A stretch of DNA of 64,000 nucleotides from Streptomyces griseorubiginosus (GTDB taxonomy: Bacteria > Actinomycetota > Actinomycetes > Streptomycetales > Streptomycetaceae). This document shows positions 7,863 through 15,333 of this stretch, piece after piece (within the stretch, counting starts at the first letter, position 1; each line of letters begins with the position of its first letter). The stretch spans positions 237,304-301,303 of the forward strand of contig NZ_KQ948739.1 of NCBI RefSeq assembly GCF_001514195.1. The letters are read 5' to 3'. A program made the position numbers and the translations under genes. Under the pieces are notes generated by a model. The model did no database searches and had not been told where the DNA came from. It saw only the letters and a list, made by a program, of their open reading frames with translations.

Positions 7863-8981
7863 TCAGCTCAGATAGGCCGGAGCGCTCACAGGCAACGTAA
7901 ATCGGAACTCAGCGCCGCCCTCGGGGGCGCGGCCGACCGTGATGGTGCCGCCGTGGGCCTCGACGATGCCCTTGACGATGTACAGCCCGAGTCCGGTGCC
8001 GCCGCGCTTGCTGCCCCGCCAGAAGCGGGTGAAGACGCGGTTCATGGACTCCTCCGGGATGCCGGGGCCCTCGTCGCTCACCGTGACCGACGTACCGGTG
8101 TCCTCCCCTTCCCGGGGGGACGCCGTGGGCGTGATGTCAATCGTGACGGTTCCCTCGCCGTGCCGCACCGCATTTTCCAGCAGGTTGCTGAGCACCTGGT
8201 CGATCTTGTCGGGGTCGGCCCAGAGCGCGGGCAGCGGCTGTTCGAGGCGCAGCAGGAACCGGTCGGCGGCGAGGCCCGCGGCGACGTACGCCTGGATGTG
8301 GCGGCCGACGGCGGCGCCGATGTCGACGGGCTGGCGACGCACCTCGAGGCGCCCGGAGTCGATGCGGGAGATGTCGAGCAGCTCGGCGATGAGCCGGGTG
8401 ACCCGGTCGGCGTCCGCGTCGACGGTCTCCAGCATCAGCCGTTTCTGGTCGTCGGTGAACCTCTCCCACTTGGCGAGGAGGGTCGCGGTGAAGCCCTTGA
8501 CGGAGGTGAGCGGGGAGCGCAGCTCGTGGGCCACGGTGGCGATCAGCTCGGCGTGGCTGCGTTCGGTACGGCGGCGGGCCTCGGTGTCCCGGAGGGTCAC
8601 GACGACCCGGTGGACGGGTCCGGTGGGCTCGGTGCGCACGTACTGAGCGCAGACCAGGACCTCACGGCCGCCGGGCAGCAGCAGGTTCCGCTCGGGCTGC
8701 CGGCTGCGGATGGCGAGGCCGCCGTAGGGATCGGTCAGCTGCCACCAGCGCCGGCCCTCCAGGTCCTCTAAGGGGAGGGCCTTCTCCAGCCGCTGTCCGA
8801 GGGCGTCCTCGGCGGGGAGGGCCGTGATGCGGGCCGCGGCGGCGTTGAAGCAGATCACCCGGCCCTGTTCGTCCGCGACGACCAGCCCGTCGGGCAGCTG
8901 GTCGGGATCGATGCCGAGCTCGACGAGACCACCGGCGCTGGCCTCGGACACGCCGTGCGCGCTCCTCGTGCCGACACTCAT
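7863..8981 (-). CDS. Orphan PAS-domain sensor histidine kinase, with a TTA codon
   Basis: 372 residues from ATG 8981, chosen because GAGGTGGGG precedes it and because the longer start at 9092 would run into the neighbouring methyltransferase gene. An N-terminal PAS-like sensor covers about 18-135. The dimerisation/phosphoacceptor helix has ATVAHELRSPLTSVKG with His152. The ATPase domain shows the N box (Asn270), G1 (DEGPGIP, about 303-309) and G2 (GGTGLGLYI, about 328-336). No membrane segment and no adjacent response regulator, so it is a cytoplasmic orphan kinase. Leu71 is encoded by TTA (8769-8771 on the plus strand), implying dependence on the bldA tRNA. Confidence 0.9.
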   Translation of the reverse strand: MSVGTRSAHGVSEASAGGLVELGIDPDQLPDGLVVADEQGRVICFNAAAARITALPAEDALGQRLEKALPLEDLEGRRWWQLTDPYGGLAIRSRQPERNLLLPGGREVLVCAQYVRTEPTGPVHRVVVTLRDTEARRRTERSHAELIATVAHELRSPLTSVKGFTATLLAKWERFTDDQKRLMLETVDADADRVTRLIAELLDISRIDSGRLEVRRQPVDIGAAVGRHIQAYVAAGLAADRFLLRLEQPLPALWADPDKIDQVLSNLLENAVRHGEGTVTIDITPTASPREGEDTGTSVTVSDEGPGIPEESMNRVFTRFWRGSKRGGTGLGLYIVKGIVEAHGGTITVGRAPEGGAEFRFTLPVSAPAYLS

Positions 8982-9030
8982 CCCCGCACCCCACCTCTCA
9001 GGCGTCTGAGGGGCCCCCGAGCTGGTCACC

Positions 9031-9873
9031 CTACTGGTTCTCGGTGACGGAGCGGCACCCTCCGGAGGCGCGCTGTGCACGGGCTGACGCATAGAGACAT
9101 ACGGCGGCGGCGGTGGCGAGGTTCAGGCTCTCGGCCTTCCCGTGGATCGGGACGCGCACCACGGCGTCCGCGAGGGCGCGGGTCTCCTCCGGGAGCCCCC
9201 AGGCCTCGTTGCCGAACACCCAGGCGGTCGGGCCGCCCATGGTGCCCTGGTCGAGTTCGTCGTCGAGGTCGTCGGTACCGGCCCCGTCGGCGGCGAGGAT
9301 GCGCACCCCGGCCCGCTTGAGCCCCTCGACGGCCTCTTCCACGGGGACCCCGACGGCGACGGGCAGGTGGAACAGGGAGCCCACGGAGGCGCGTACGGCC
9401 TTGGGGTTGTAGAGGTCGACGGACGCGTCGGTCAGTACGACGGCCTCGGCGCCGGCGGCGTCGGCGCAGCGCAGGACGGTGCCGGCGTTGCCAGGGTCCC
9501 GCACGTTGGCGAGCACGGCGACGAGCTTCGGCCGCGCGGCGAGGATCTCCTCGAAGGGGGTGTCCAGGAACCGGCAGACGCCGACGAGGCCCTGCGGGGT
9601 GACGGTCGTGGAGATGTCGGCGATGACGTCCTCGGCGGCGAGGTGCACCCGGGCGCCCACGGCGCGCGCGTCCTCGATGATGTCGGCGTACCGCTCCGCC
9701 GCCTCCACGGTGGCGAACAGTTCCACCAGTCCGTGCCCCGCGGCCTCCCGCACGGCCTGCGGCCCCTCGGCCAGGAACAGCCGCTCCTTGCCCCGGAAGT
9801 TCCGCCGGGCGAGCCGCCGGGCCGCCGAGACGCGGGCGGAACGGGGGGAGATCAGCTCGGGGGCAGCACTCAT
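9031..9873 (-). CDS. SpoU/TrmH-family RNA 2'-O-methyltransferase
   Basis: 280 residues if started at ATG 9873 (MSAAPELISP); an ATG six codons earlier at 9891 has a poorer ribosome site. The N-terminal about 85 residues form the L30e-like RNA-binding domain (KERLFLAEGPQAVREA). The C-terminal SPOUT knot carries the three SpoU motifs: ANVRDPGNAGTVLRCADA, VFGNEAWGLP and VRVPIHGKAESLNLATAA, containing the residues that bind AdoMet and the catalytic Asn/Arg. It methylates rRNA or tRNA ribose; target not predictable. Located just downstream of the rplT terminator and 50 bp upstream of the sensor kinase. Confidence 0.92.
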   Translation of the reverse strand: MSAAPELISPRSARVSAARRLARRNFRGKERLFLAEGPQAVREAAGHGLVELFATVEAAERYADIIEDARAVGARVHLAAEDVIADISTTVTPQGLVGVCRFLDTPFEEILAARPKLVAVLANVRDPGNAGTVLRCADAAGAEAVVLTDASVDLYNPKAVRASVGSLFHLPVAVGVPVEEAVEGLKRAGVRILAADGAGTDDLDDELDQGTMGGPTAWVFGNEAWGLPEETRALADAVVRVPIHGKAESLNLATAAAVCLYASARAQRASGGCRSVTENQ

Positions 9874-9936
9874 CGGACTCACTCTCACCATCGGTTCGAC
9901 GCGGCGGGCCCGCAGCAGAGAACCCGCTGTTCAACG

Positions 9937-9970
9937 CAACGGACCCGCAGGCAGAAGCCCGCGGGTCCGT
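9937..9970 (-). terminator. Terminator of the infC-rpmI-rplT operon
   Basis: 11-bp perfect stem (9937-9947 with 9960-9970) and a 12-nt loop, starting about 30 bp downstream of the rplT stop codon in the minus direction. Confidence 0.7.
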
Positions 9971-10000
9971 TCAGTCACTCGGCCTGGGCCCAGCGCGGCG

Positions 10001-10384
10001 TCAGGCCGCCTTGGGGGCGTTGACGTCGTCCGGCAGGGCCTTCTGCGCCACCTCGACCAGCGCGGCGAACGCGGTCGCGTCGTTGACGGCCAGCTCGGCC
10101 AGGATCTTGCGGTCGACCTCGATGTTCGCGGCCTTCAGACCCTGGATGAAGCGGTTGTACGTGATGCCGTTGGCGCGGGCAGCGGCGTTGATGCGCTGGA
10201 TCCACAGCTGGCGGAAGTCACCCTTGCGCTTCTTGCGGTCGTTGTAGTTGTAGACCAGCGAGTGGGTGACCTGCTCCTTGGCCTTGCGGTACAGGCGCGA
10301 ACGCTGACCGCGGTAGCCGGAGGCCGCCTCGAGGATCGCCCGGCGCTTCTTGTGGGCGTTGACTGCCCGCTTGACGCGTGCCAC
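10001..10384 (-). CDS. rplT: 50S ribosomal protein L20
   Basis: 127 residues, beginning MARVKRAVNAHKKRRAILEA with the strongly basic N-terminal extension and the RQLWIQRINAAARANG signature of L20. It binds 23S rRNA early in large-subunit assembly. Last gene of infC-rpmI-rplT; 97 bp separate it from rpmI. In other bacteria L20 or its relatives repress this operon through the leader; whether that holds here is not shown by the sequence. Confidence 0.98.
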   Translation of the reverse strand: MARVKRAVNAHKKRRAILEAASGYRGQRSRLYRKAKEQVTHSLVYNYNDRKKRKGDFRQLWIQRINAAARANGITYNRFIQGLKAANIEVDRKILAELAVNDATAFAALVEVAQKALPDDVNAPKAA

Positions 10385-10481
10385 TTGTTAACTCCTTGTA
10401 GCGGGGCCGTGGTTGGACTCACACGGCCCGGTATCGATTGGGTCCCGGTCTAGAGGTGCTTCAGGCGCTGGGCGCCCGGCC

Positions 10482-10676
10482 TCACTTGCCGAGAAGCTTC
10501 TTGATCTTCGCGGCGTCGCCCGGGGCCATCTCGGCGTTGCCGGTGAGGCGACGCGTCACACGGGACGACTTGTGCTCGAGCAGGTGGCGCTTGCCGGCGC
10601 GCTCGCGGAGCACCTTGCCGGAGCCGGTGATCTTGAAGCGCTTGCTGGCACCGCTGTGCGACTTGTTCTTCGGCAT
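10482..10676 (-). CDS. rpmI: 50S ribosomal protein L35
   Basis: 64 residues from ATG 10676 (MPKNKSHSGASKRFK), with GAGGAGAG upstream; the open frame continues further 5' but without family similarity. Basic, with the KMKTHSGASKRFK-like L35 signature and LLEHKSSRVTRRL in the middle. It lies 110 bp downstream of infC and 97 bp upstream of rplT, the standard order. Confidence 0.97.
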   Translation of the reverse strand: MPKNKSHSGASKRFKITGSGKVLRERAGKRHLLEHKSSRVTRRLTGNAEMAPGDAAKIKKLLGK

Positions 10677-10786
10677 AGCGCCGTTCTCTCCTCGTCGGTG
10701 GCGTTCCGGTGCCCGGTCGTGAAACCGGGCACGGTGGAACGTCGTGTTGTGTCGGTTATGTCGTCGGGGACTCGCGTCCCGTCGGA

Positions 10787-11452
10787 TCACGCCTCGGCGG
10801 ATGCCTCGGCAGGAGCCTCGACGTCGGCCACGACCTCGTCGTGGTCGGACTCCGCGGCGTTCTGCGACTTGCCGGGGTTGGCCTTCGCGTCTGCCTTGCG
10901 GGCTTCCTGCGCCTGGCGGGCCTCGGCCATCGCCTCGGTCTTCTTCTTGTGCGGACCGAGAACCATGATCATGTTCCGGCCGTCCTGCTTCGGGTTCGAC
11001 TCGACGAAACCGAGGTCCTGGACGTCCTCCGCGAGACGCTGAAGCAGTCGGTAGCCGAGTTCCGGCCGGGACTGCTCGCGACCACGGAACATGATCGTGA
11101 TCTTGACCTTGTCGCCCTGCTTGAGGAACCGGACGACGTGACCCTTCTTGGTGTCATAGTCGTGCGGGTCGATCTTCGGCCGGAGCTTCATCTCCTTGAT
11201 GACCGTGTGCGCCTGGTTCTTGCGCGCCTCACGGGCCTTCATGGCCGACTCGTACTTGAACTTCCCGTAGTCCATGAGCTTGCACACGGGCGGACGGGCG
11301 TTCGCCGCGACCTCGACCAGGTCCAGGTCGTACTCCTGCGCAAGCTCCAGTGCCTTGGCCAGCGGGACGATGCCCACCTGCTCGCCACTGGGACCGACAA
11401 GTCGCACCTCGGGAACGCGAATCCGGTCGTTGATGCGGGGCTCGGCGCTGAT
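10787..11452 (-). CDS. infC: Translation initiation factor IF-3, apparent AUC start
   Basis: 221 residues if translation starts at ATC 11452-11450. IF-3 prevents premature subunit joining and proofreads the start codon. The N-domain (EPRINDRIRVPEVRLVG) and C-domain (IDPHDYDTKKGHVVRFL and MFRGREQSRPELG) are intact, with a streptomycete-type acidic, Ala-rich tail. There is no in-frame ATG or GTG near the conserved N-terminus. GAGGAGG sits 4 nt before ATC, and alignment with mycobacterial IF-3 (STETRVNERIRVPEVRL, recalled) places residue 1 there. The only longer frame begins at a TTG inside the T-run of the leader terminator. Non-AUG starts on infC are a known autoregulatory device. Confidence 0.9.
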   Translation of the reverse strand: MSAEPRINDRIRVPEVRLVGPSGEQVGIVPLAKALELAQEYDLDLVEVAANARPPVCKLMDYGKFKYESAMKAREARKNQAHTVIKEMKLRPKIDPHDYDTKKGHVVRFLKQGDKVKITIMFRGREQSRPELGYRLLQRLAEDVQDLGFVESNPKQDGRNMIMVLGPHKKKTEAMAEARQAQEARKADAKANPGKSQNAAESDHDEVVADVEAPAEASAEA

Positions 11453-11750
11453 GGATCCTCCTCGGTTAGCACCACACGGCGGTCTGGCGGACAGCCGCGT
11501 ATGTCTTTTTCCTAAAGACCTAACCGCGCCGAAGCACAAAAAATGCCCCGGACGATCACAGACGGGGCTCCAAACACTGCCGGAGCACCGCCGCGAGGAC
11601 GCGGGGCGCGCTTTCGGGCGACTCCATCGTCCGTACGGAACGATGGTGGCCGCCTGACCGGGGTGACCCGCCTCCCCGAAGGGGGGTCGGGTGGGAGATC
11701 GGAGCCTCCACTTGTGGGCCGGTCACACTTACACACAAGTGTGTCCGGCC
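11453..11750 (-). promoter_or_regulatory. Structured leader of infC-rpmI-rplT with internal attenuator
   Basis: The gene-free 370 bp between infC and the divergent DUF1844 gene (11453-11823) is rich in dyads on the minus strand: 11717-11750 (13-bp stem with one T-T mismatch), 11624-11646 (CCATCGT/ACGATGG), and a terminator at 11545-11568. An r-protein leader of the L20 type is the natural interpretation; the precise ligand-binding fold is not identified. Confidence 0.6.
11538..11568 (-). terminator. Intrinsic terminator inside the infC leader (attenuator)
   Basis: Minus strand GCCCCG (11568-11563), 12-nt loop, CGGGGC (11550-11545), A, then six T residues (11543-11538). It is about 85 nt upstream of the IF-3 start. 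No minus-strand gene lies upstream, so it can only act on the leader transcript. Confidence 0.7.
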
Positions 11751-11810
11751 GGTCGTCACACAAGGTTAGCAGCATCCAGGGGGTGGTGCGAACCGGCCTG
11801 CACCGGGCCC

Positions 11811-11816
11811 TATCGT
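11811..11816 (+). promoter_or_regulatory. Candidate -10 element giving a leaderless mRNA
   Basis: TATCGT fits the streptomycete -10 pattern TANNNT and ends 7 bp before the ATG of the DUF1844 gene, which has no ribosome site. This predicts transcription starting at or one base before the start codon. Confidence 0.5.
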
Positions 11817-11823
11817 GTGGGAC

Positions 11824-12189
11824 ATGAGTGACACCCCTCCCGCGTCCCCTGACTCCCCCGGCTTCGACGAGATGACCCGCGACATCGCGGAGGTCCCCGC
11901 CGTCGAGGTGATCGTGACGGTCGCCGTCAATCTGATGAGCGCCGCCGCCGTGAAGCTCGGTCTGACCGAGGAGGGCGACAAGTACAAGGACCTGGACGAG
12001 GCCCGCAAGCTGGTGACCGCCCTGGCCGGCCTGCTGGACGCGTCCACCACGGAGATCAGCTCCTTCCACGCGGCCCCGCTGCGGGACGGTCTGAAGTCCC
12101 TCCAGCTGGCCTTCCGCGAGGCCTCCCTGGTCCCGGACGAGCCGGGCCAGGGCCCCGGGGAGAAGTACACCGGGCCGATCTACGGCTAG
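11824..12189 (+). CDS. DUF1844 family protein
   Basis: 121 residues from ATG 11824. The protein has an acidic N-terminus, a hydrophobic core helix (VEVIVTVAVNLMSAAAVKLGL) and a regular amphipathic helix ending SLQLAFREAS, the conserved pattern of DUF1844, a family of unknown function found next to infC in actinomycetes. No membrane segment long enough to be certain. It is divergent from infC, apparently leaderless, and followed by a hairpin terminator and a short tandem repeat. Confidence 0.88.
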   Translation: MSDTPPASPDSPGFDEMTRDIAEVPAVEVIVTVAVNLMSAAAVKLGLTEEGDKYKDLDEARKLVTALAGLLDASTTEISSFHAAPLRDGLKSLQLAFREASLVPDEPGQGPGEKYTGPIYG

Positions 12190-12203
12190 GTCGGCTCCCT
12201 GGG

Positions 12204-12229
12204 ATGACCCGGACCTACGGCCGGGTCAT
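12204..12229 (+). terminator. Terminator after the DUF1844 gene
   Basis: 9-bp perfect stem ATGACCCGG/CCGGGTCAT with an 8-nt loop, 14 bp after the stop codon. Confidence 0.6.
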
Positions 12230-12230
12230 G

Positions 12231-12274
12231 CCGTACGTGCTTCATCCCCGTACGTGCTTCATCCCCGTACGTAC
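12231..12274. repeat. 17-bp tandem repeat at convergent gene ends
   Basis: CCGTACGTGCTTCATCC occurs twice in tandem (12231-12247, 12248-12264) and a third time in part. The second copy carries the last codons of the SseB gene on the minus strand. Confidence 0.85.
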
Positions 12275-12990
12275 AAGGGCTCGCCCGGAGGCGTGGCCCC
12301 GGCCGGCAGGACTGCAAGGTCGAGGCCGCGCACCAGGCGGGCCCTCAGCGTCTCGTCGGCGGCCAGGCGCTCGGCCACGGCCCGTGCGGCGTCCGCGGGC
12401 GTCGCGGACGGCTCCAGCACGAGGGCCAGGGTGCCGTCCGCCTGCCCCGGCCCGAGGTGCGCGCGCAGCACGGCGGACTCGGCGGCCACGGCGTCCCGTA
12501 CGGCCCCGATCACGGCCGGATCGGCCAGCGGATCGGCGTTCGAGCGGCCCTCGGCCAGCGCCAGCAGGGCGGAACCGGTCAGCTCGAAGGGCACCGGTCC
12601 TGCCAGGTCCAGTACGACGGTGTCCGCCCTCTCGTGCGCCGCCGCCTGGAGCGCCTGGTGCAGGGGGACGGCGACGGGGCGGGCCTCGGGGTCCCAGCGG
12701 GCCAGGGAGTCGGTGGACGTGAAGGCGGGCAGGGCGGTCCGGGATCCGGCCTTCAGCGTCGGCACGGCCATGTCGCTGGTCTTCTCGCGGCGCAGTCCGT
12801 TCTCGTCCTCCTCGACCTCGCCGAGCACGGCGACCACCGGGACGAGCAGCCGGGCGCCCTTGAGCGCCTCCAGGACGGGGCCCACGGCGGCGCGGTCCTC
12901 GGCCCAGGCCGCGAGCGCCGCGCTCAGCCGTGGATCGGCGGAGCCGTCGTCGTCGGAGAAGCCGGGGTCGGGAATGTTCTTGTTCGCCAC
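12259..12990 (-). CDS. SseB family protein
   Basis: 243 residues from GTG 12990 (MANKNIPDPGFSDDDG), chosen because AGGG lies 9 nt upstream; a GTG two codons earlier is also possible. Residues about 25-150 resemble the SseB N-terminal domain (LLVPVVAVLGE, then MAVPTLKAGSRTALPAFTSTDSLARWDPEARPV), and the rest an SseB C-terminal domain. In enterobacteria SseB is known as a secretion chaperone/enhancer, but in actinomycetes the domain is widespread and its function is unknown. It is convergent with DUF1844 and divergent from the serine hydrolase. Confidence 0.82.
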   Translation of the reverse strand: MANKNIPDPGFSDDDGSADPRLSAALAAWAEDRAAVGPVLEALKGARLLVPVVAVLGEVEEDENGLRREKTSDMAVPTLKAGSRTALPAFTSTDSLARWDPEARPVAVPLHQALQAAAHERADTVVLDLAGPVPFELTGSALLALAEGRSNADPLADPAVIGAVRDAVAAESAVLRAHLGPGQADGTLALVLEPSATPADAARAVAERLAADETLRARLVRGLDLAVLPAGATPPGEPLYVRG

Positions 12991-13140
12991 GGTCACCGAC
13001 CCTATCGGGGGGTTGCTCTTGCGGTTGTGCGGGCCCGGAAACCGGTCCGTGACGGCTTTCACAGGTTTTTCAGCGATCGCTGACACAGCTCTAACGTCCG
13101 TCCAACGTCCCGCACAGTCGGCGGCCCGAGCATCGGCGCC

Positions 13141-14124
13141 ATGGAGTCCTCCAGAGCCACAAGGCGCCGCGCCCGCAGGTCCCACCGGCCTCTGCTGTCC
13201 CTCGCGCTGGCCTCGGTCGCCGTGGTCGGCGCGACGGCCGCGGGGACGGTCTACGTGAAGGCGCAGGCGCACTCGGGAGCCGGGGCCGTATCGTCGGCCG
13301 CGACGCCGTCGGCCTCCCCGCCGCCGGCGACCACGACTCAGGAGGCGGCCGTGGCGGAGCCGGTGGTGGACTTCGACGAGCGGCTCGCGACTGCCATGAA
13401 GTCGGTGACCGTGCCGGGCCGGGCCAAGGTGTCGGTGGCGGTGCTCGACGTGGACTCCGGCGACAGCGCGGTGTACGGCGAGGGCGCCTTCGACACGGCG
13501 AGCATCGTGAAGGTCGACATCCTGGCCGCGCTGCTGCTCCGGCACCAGGAGGCCGGGACCTCGCTCAGCGCCCGGGAGAAGGCGTACGCCACCTCGATGA
13601 TCGAGAACAGCGACAACGCCTCGGCGTCGGCACTGTGGGACGCGATCGGAAAGGCGGCGGGGCTCGACGCCGCCAACAGGACGTTCGGGTTGACCGGCAC
13701 CGAGGGGGGTGACGGCGCGCTGTGGGGACTGACGCAGACCACGGCGGCCGACCAACTCGCGCTGCTCCAGCAGGTGTTCGGGGACGACTCCGCGCTGAAC
13801 CAGGCCTCGCGGTCGTATCTCCAGGGGCTGATGGGCCAGATCGAGGCCGATCAGCGGTGGGGGGTCTCCGCCGCGGCCGACGGCTCCGGGTTCGCGCTGA
13901 AGAACGGGTGGCTGCCCCGCAGTACGACCGGGCTGTGGGACGTGAACAGCATCGGCAGGGTCACGGTTGACGGGCACGCGTATCTGGTGGCCGTGCTGTC
14001 GAACGGCAACTCCACGCAGGCGGAGGGGATTTCGCTGGTGGAGGCGGCGGCGAAGGCGGCGGTGTCGGTGTTCACGGAGTCGGATACGGATACGGGGGCG
14101 TCGGCCGCGGCCGTGTCCCGCTGA
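13141..14124 (+). CDS. Secreted class A beta-lactamase-like serine hydrolase
   Basis: 327 residues with an Arg-rich N-terminus and a hydrophobic segment (about 17-38) that is a signal peptide or anchor, then an Ala/Ser/Pro/Thr linker to about 72. The catalytic domain keeps the penicillin-recognising fold motifs: SxxK at S121-K124 (SIVK), SDN at 157-159, and KNG at 254-256 in place of KTG. The Glu166 loop of true class A lactamases is not obvious, so this is better described as a beta-lactamase-related hydrolase or DD-peptidase-like protein than a resistance enzyme. It is alone on the plus strand; a 21-bp tandem duplication covers its stop codon. Confidence 0.82.
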   Translation: MESSRATRRRARRSHRPLLSLALASVAVVGATAAGTVYVKAQAHSGAGAVSSAATPSASPPPATTTQEAAVAEPVVDFDERLATAMKSVTVPGRAKVSVAVLDVDSGDSAVYGEGAFDTASIVKVDILAALLLRHQEAGTSLSAREKAYATSMIENSDNASASALWDAIGKAAGLDAANRTFGLTGTEGGDGALWGLTQTTAADQLALLQQVFGDDSALNQASRSYLQGLMGQIEADQRWGVSAAADGSGFALKNGWLPRSTTGLWDVNSIGRVTVDGHAYLVAVLSNGNSTQAEGISLVEAAAKAAVSVFTESDTDTGASAAAVSR

Positions 14125-14153
14125 GCCGCGGCCGTGTCCCGCTGAGCCGCGGC
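14104..14153 (+). repeat. 21-bp tandem duplication covering a stop codon
   Basis: GCCGCGGCCGTGTCCCGCTGA at 14104-14124 is repeated exactly at 14125-14145, followed by 8 more matching bases. The unit includes the TGA of the serine hydrolase, so the duplication leaves a second in-frame stop. Confidence 0.9.
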
Positions 14154-14157
14154 TGTT

Positions 14158-15333
14158 TCAGAAGTCCTCGTGGGAGCGTCGGCGGCCGCGCCACAGGACC
14201 ACCGCGACGACCAGCAGGCCGACGCCGACGCCTCCCGCCAGCGGGGCTGCCCAACTCGCCGTGTCGTCCTGCGAGGTGGCGGTGTCCGGGCCCGAACCGA
14301 AGTACTTCTCGCCGTAGGCGGCCGGCTGGAGGTCGTACGGCCGCAGCCGGGCCGCAGCCTTGAGCGCGGCCGCGGGGTCGACGAAGCCGAAGCCGCGGGA
14401 GTCGTCCCGGCCGCCGGCGGGGGCGTTGCGGGCCGTCTCCTCCAGGAGGCGCTTGATCTGGGCCGGCGTCAGGTCCGGGTGCGCGGCCTTGATCAGGGCG
14501 ACCGCGCCGGACACGAACGCGGAGGCTGCGCTGGTGCCCCAGCCCTCGTAGTACTTGTGGTCGGGATCGGCGATGACGACGTCGTCGCCGGGGGCGGCGA
14601 CCGTGGCGTACCAGCGGCGGGTGGAGAAGGAGGCGCGGGTGCCGAACTTGTCGACGGCCGTGGCCGCGATGACGCCCGGGTAGGCCGCCGGGTAGGAGAT
14701 GTGGTCGCCCTTCTCGCCACCGTTGCCGGCCGAGGCGACCACGACGGCGCCCTTCCTGAGGGCGTACTGGACGGCGTCGTCCTCGCCGGCCTCGGGGTGC
14801 GCGGAGGCCGAGTCGTCGCCGAGGGAGAGGTTGATGACGTTCGCGCCGTGGTCGGCGGCCCAGCGGATGCCCTCGGCGAGCGCGTTGCCCCGGGTGTTGC
14901 GGGCTTTGGCACGGGCCGGGTCGTCGTCCTCCAGGATCACGCGCACGGGGAGGATCTTGGCCTCGGGGGCGATGCCCATGACACCGTCGTCGTTGCCGAC
15001 GCCGTGCCCGTGGCCGGCGATGATGCCGGCCATGGCGGTGCCGTGGCGGGCCCAGGGCCGCTGCCCCCGTACGGCTCCGAAGCCGATCATGTCCTTGCCG
15101 GTGAGGACGTTGCCGACGAGGTCGGGGTGGTCGTTCTCGACGCCGGTGTCCAGGACGGCGACGGTGACACCGGCGCCCTTGGTGGTCTGCCAGGCCTGCT
15201 GGGTGTGCATGGCGTCCAGGGCCCACTGCTTGGCGCGGATGCCGTCGGCGTGCGCGGCGGTGGGCGGGACGAGGGCGACGGAGGCGGCGAGGAGGACGCT
15301 CAGGAGACCTGCCCTGCGGGTCGTGACGCTCAT
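14158..15333 (-). CDS. Mycosin-type S8 subtilisin-like serine protease
   Basis: 391 residues. Signal peptide about 1-29 (hydrophobic, ending PTAAHAD), catalytic S8 domain with the triad Asp62 (VAVLDTGV), His97 (RHGTAMAGI) and Ser268 (GTSAASA), oxyanion Asn204 (SAGNGG), and a single C-terminal membrane helix near 361-383 followed by RGRRR. This is the architecture of mycosins, membrane-tethered proteases of type VII secretion loci. No esx, ecc or other type VII gene is nearby. The ATG overlaps the stop of the upstream gene (ATGA), so both proteins are made together. Substrate unknown. Confidence 0.9.
   Translation of the reverse strand: MSVTTRRAGLLSVLLAASVALVPPTAAHADGIRAKQWALDAMHTQQAWQTTKGAGVTVAVLDTGVENDHPDLVGNVLTGKDMIGFGAVRGQRPWARHGTAMAGIIAGHGHGVGNDDGVMGIAPEAKILPVRVILEDDDPARAKARNTRGNALAEGIRWAADHGANVINLSLGDDSASAHPEAGEDDAVQYALRKGAVVVASAGNGGEKGDHISYPAAYPGVIAATAVDKFGTRASFSTRRWYATVAAPGDDVVIADPDHKYYEGWGTSAASAFVSGAVALIKAAHPDLTPAQIKRLLEETARNAPAGGRDDSRGFGFVDPAAALKAAARLRPYDLQPAAYGEKYFGSGPDTATSQDDTASWAAPLAGGVGVGLLVVAVVLWRGRRRSHEDF

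Noticed and set aside
13141..14124. Beta-lactam resistance gene
   Set aside because: KNG replaces KTG and the Glu166 loop is not evident, so a resistance function is not supported.
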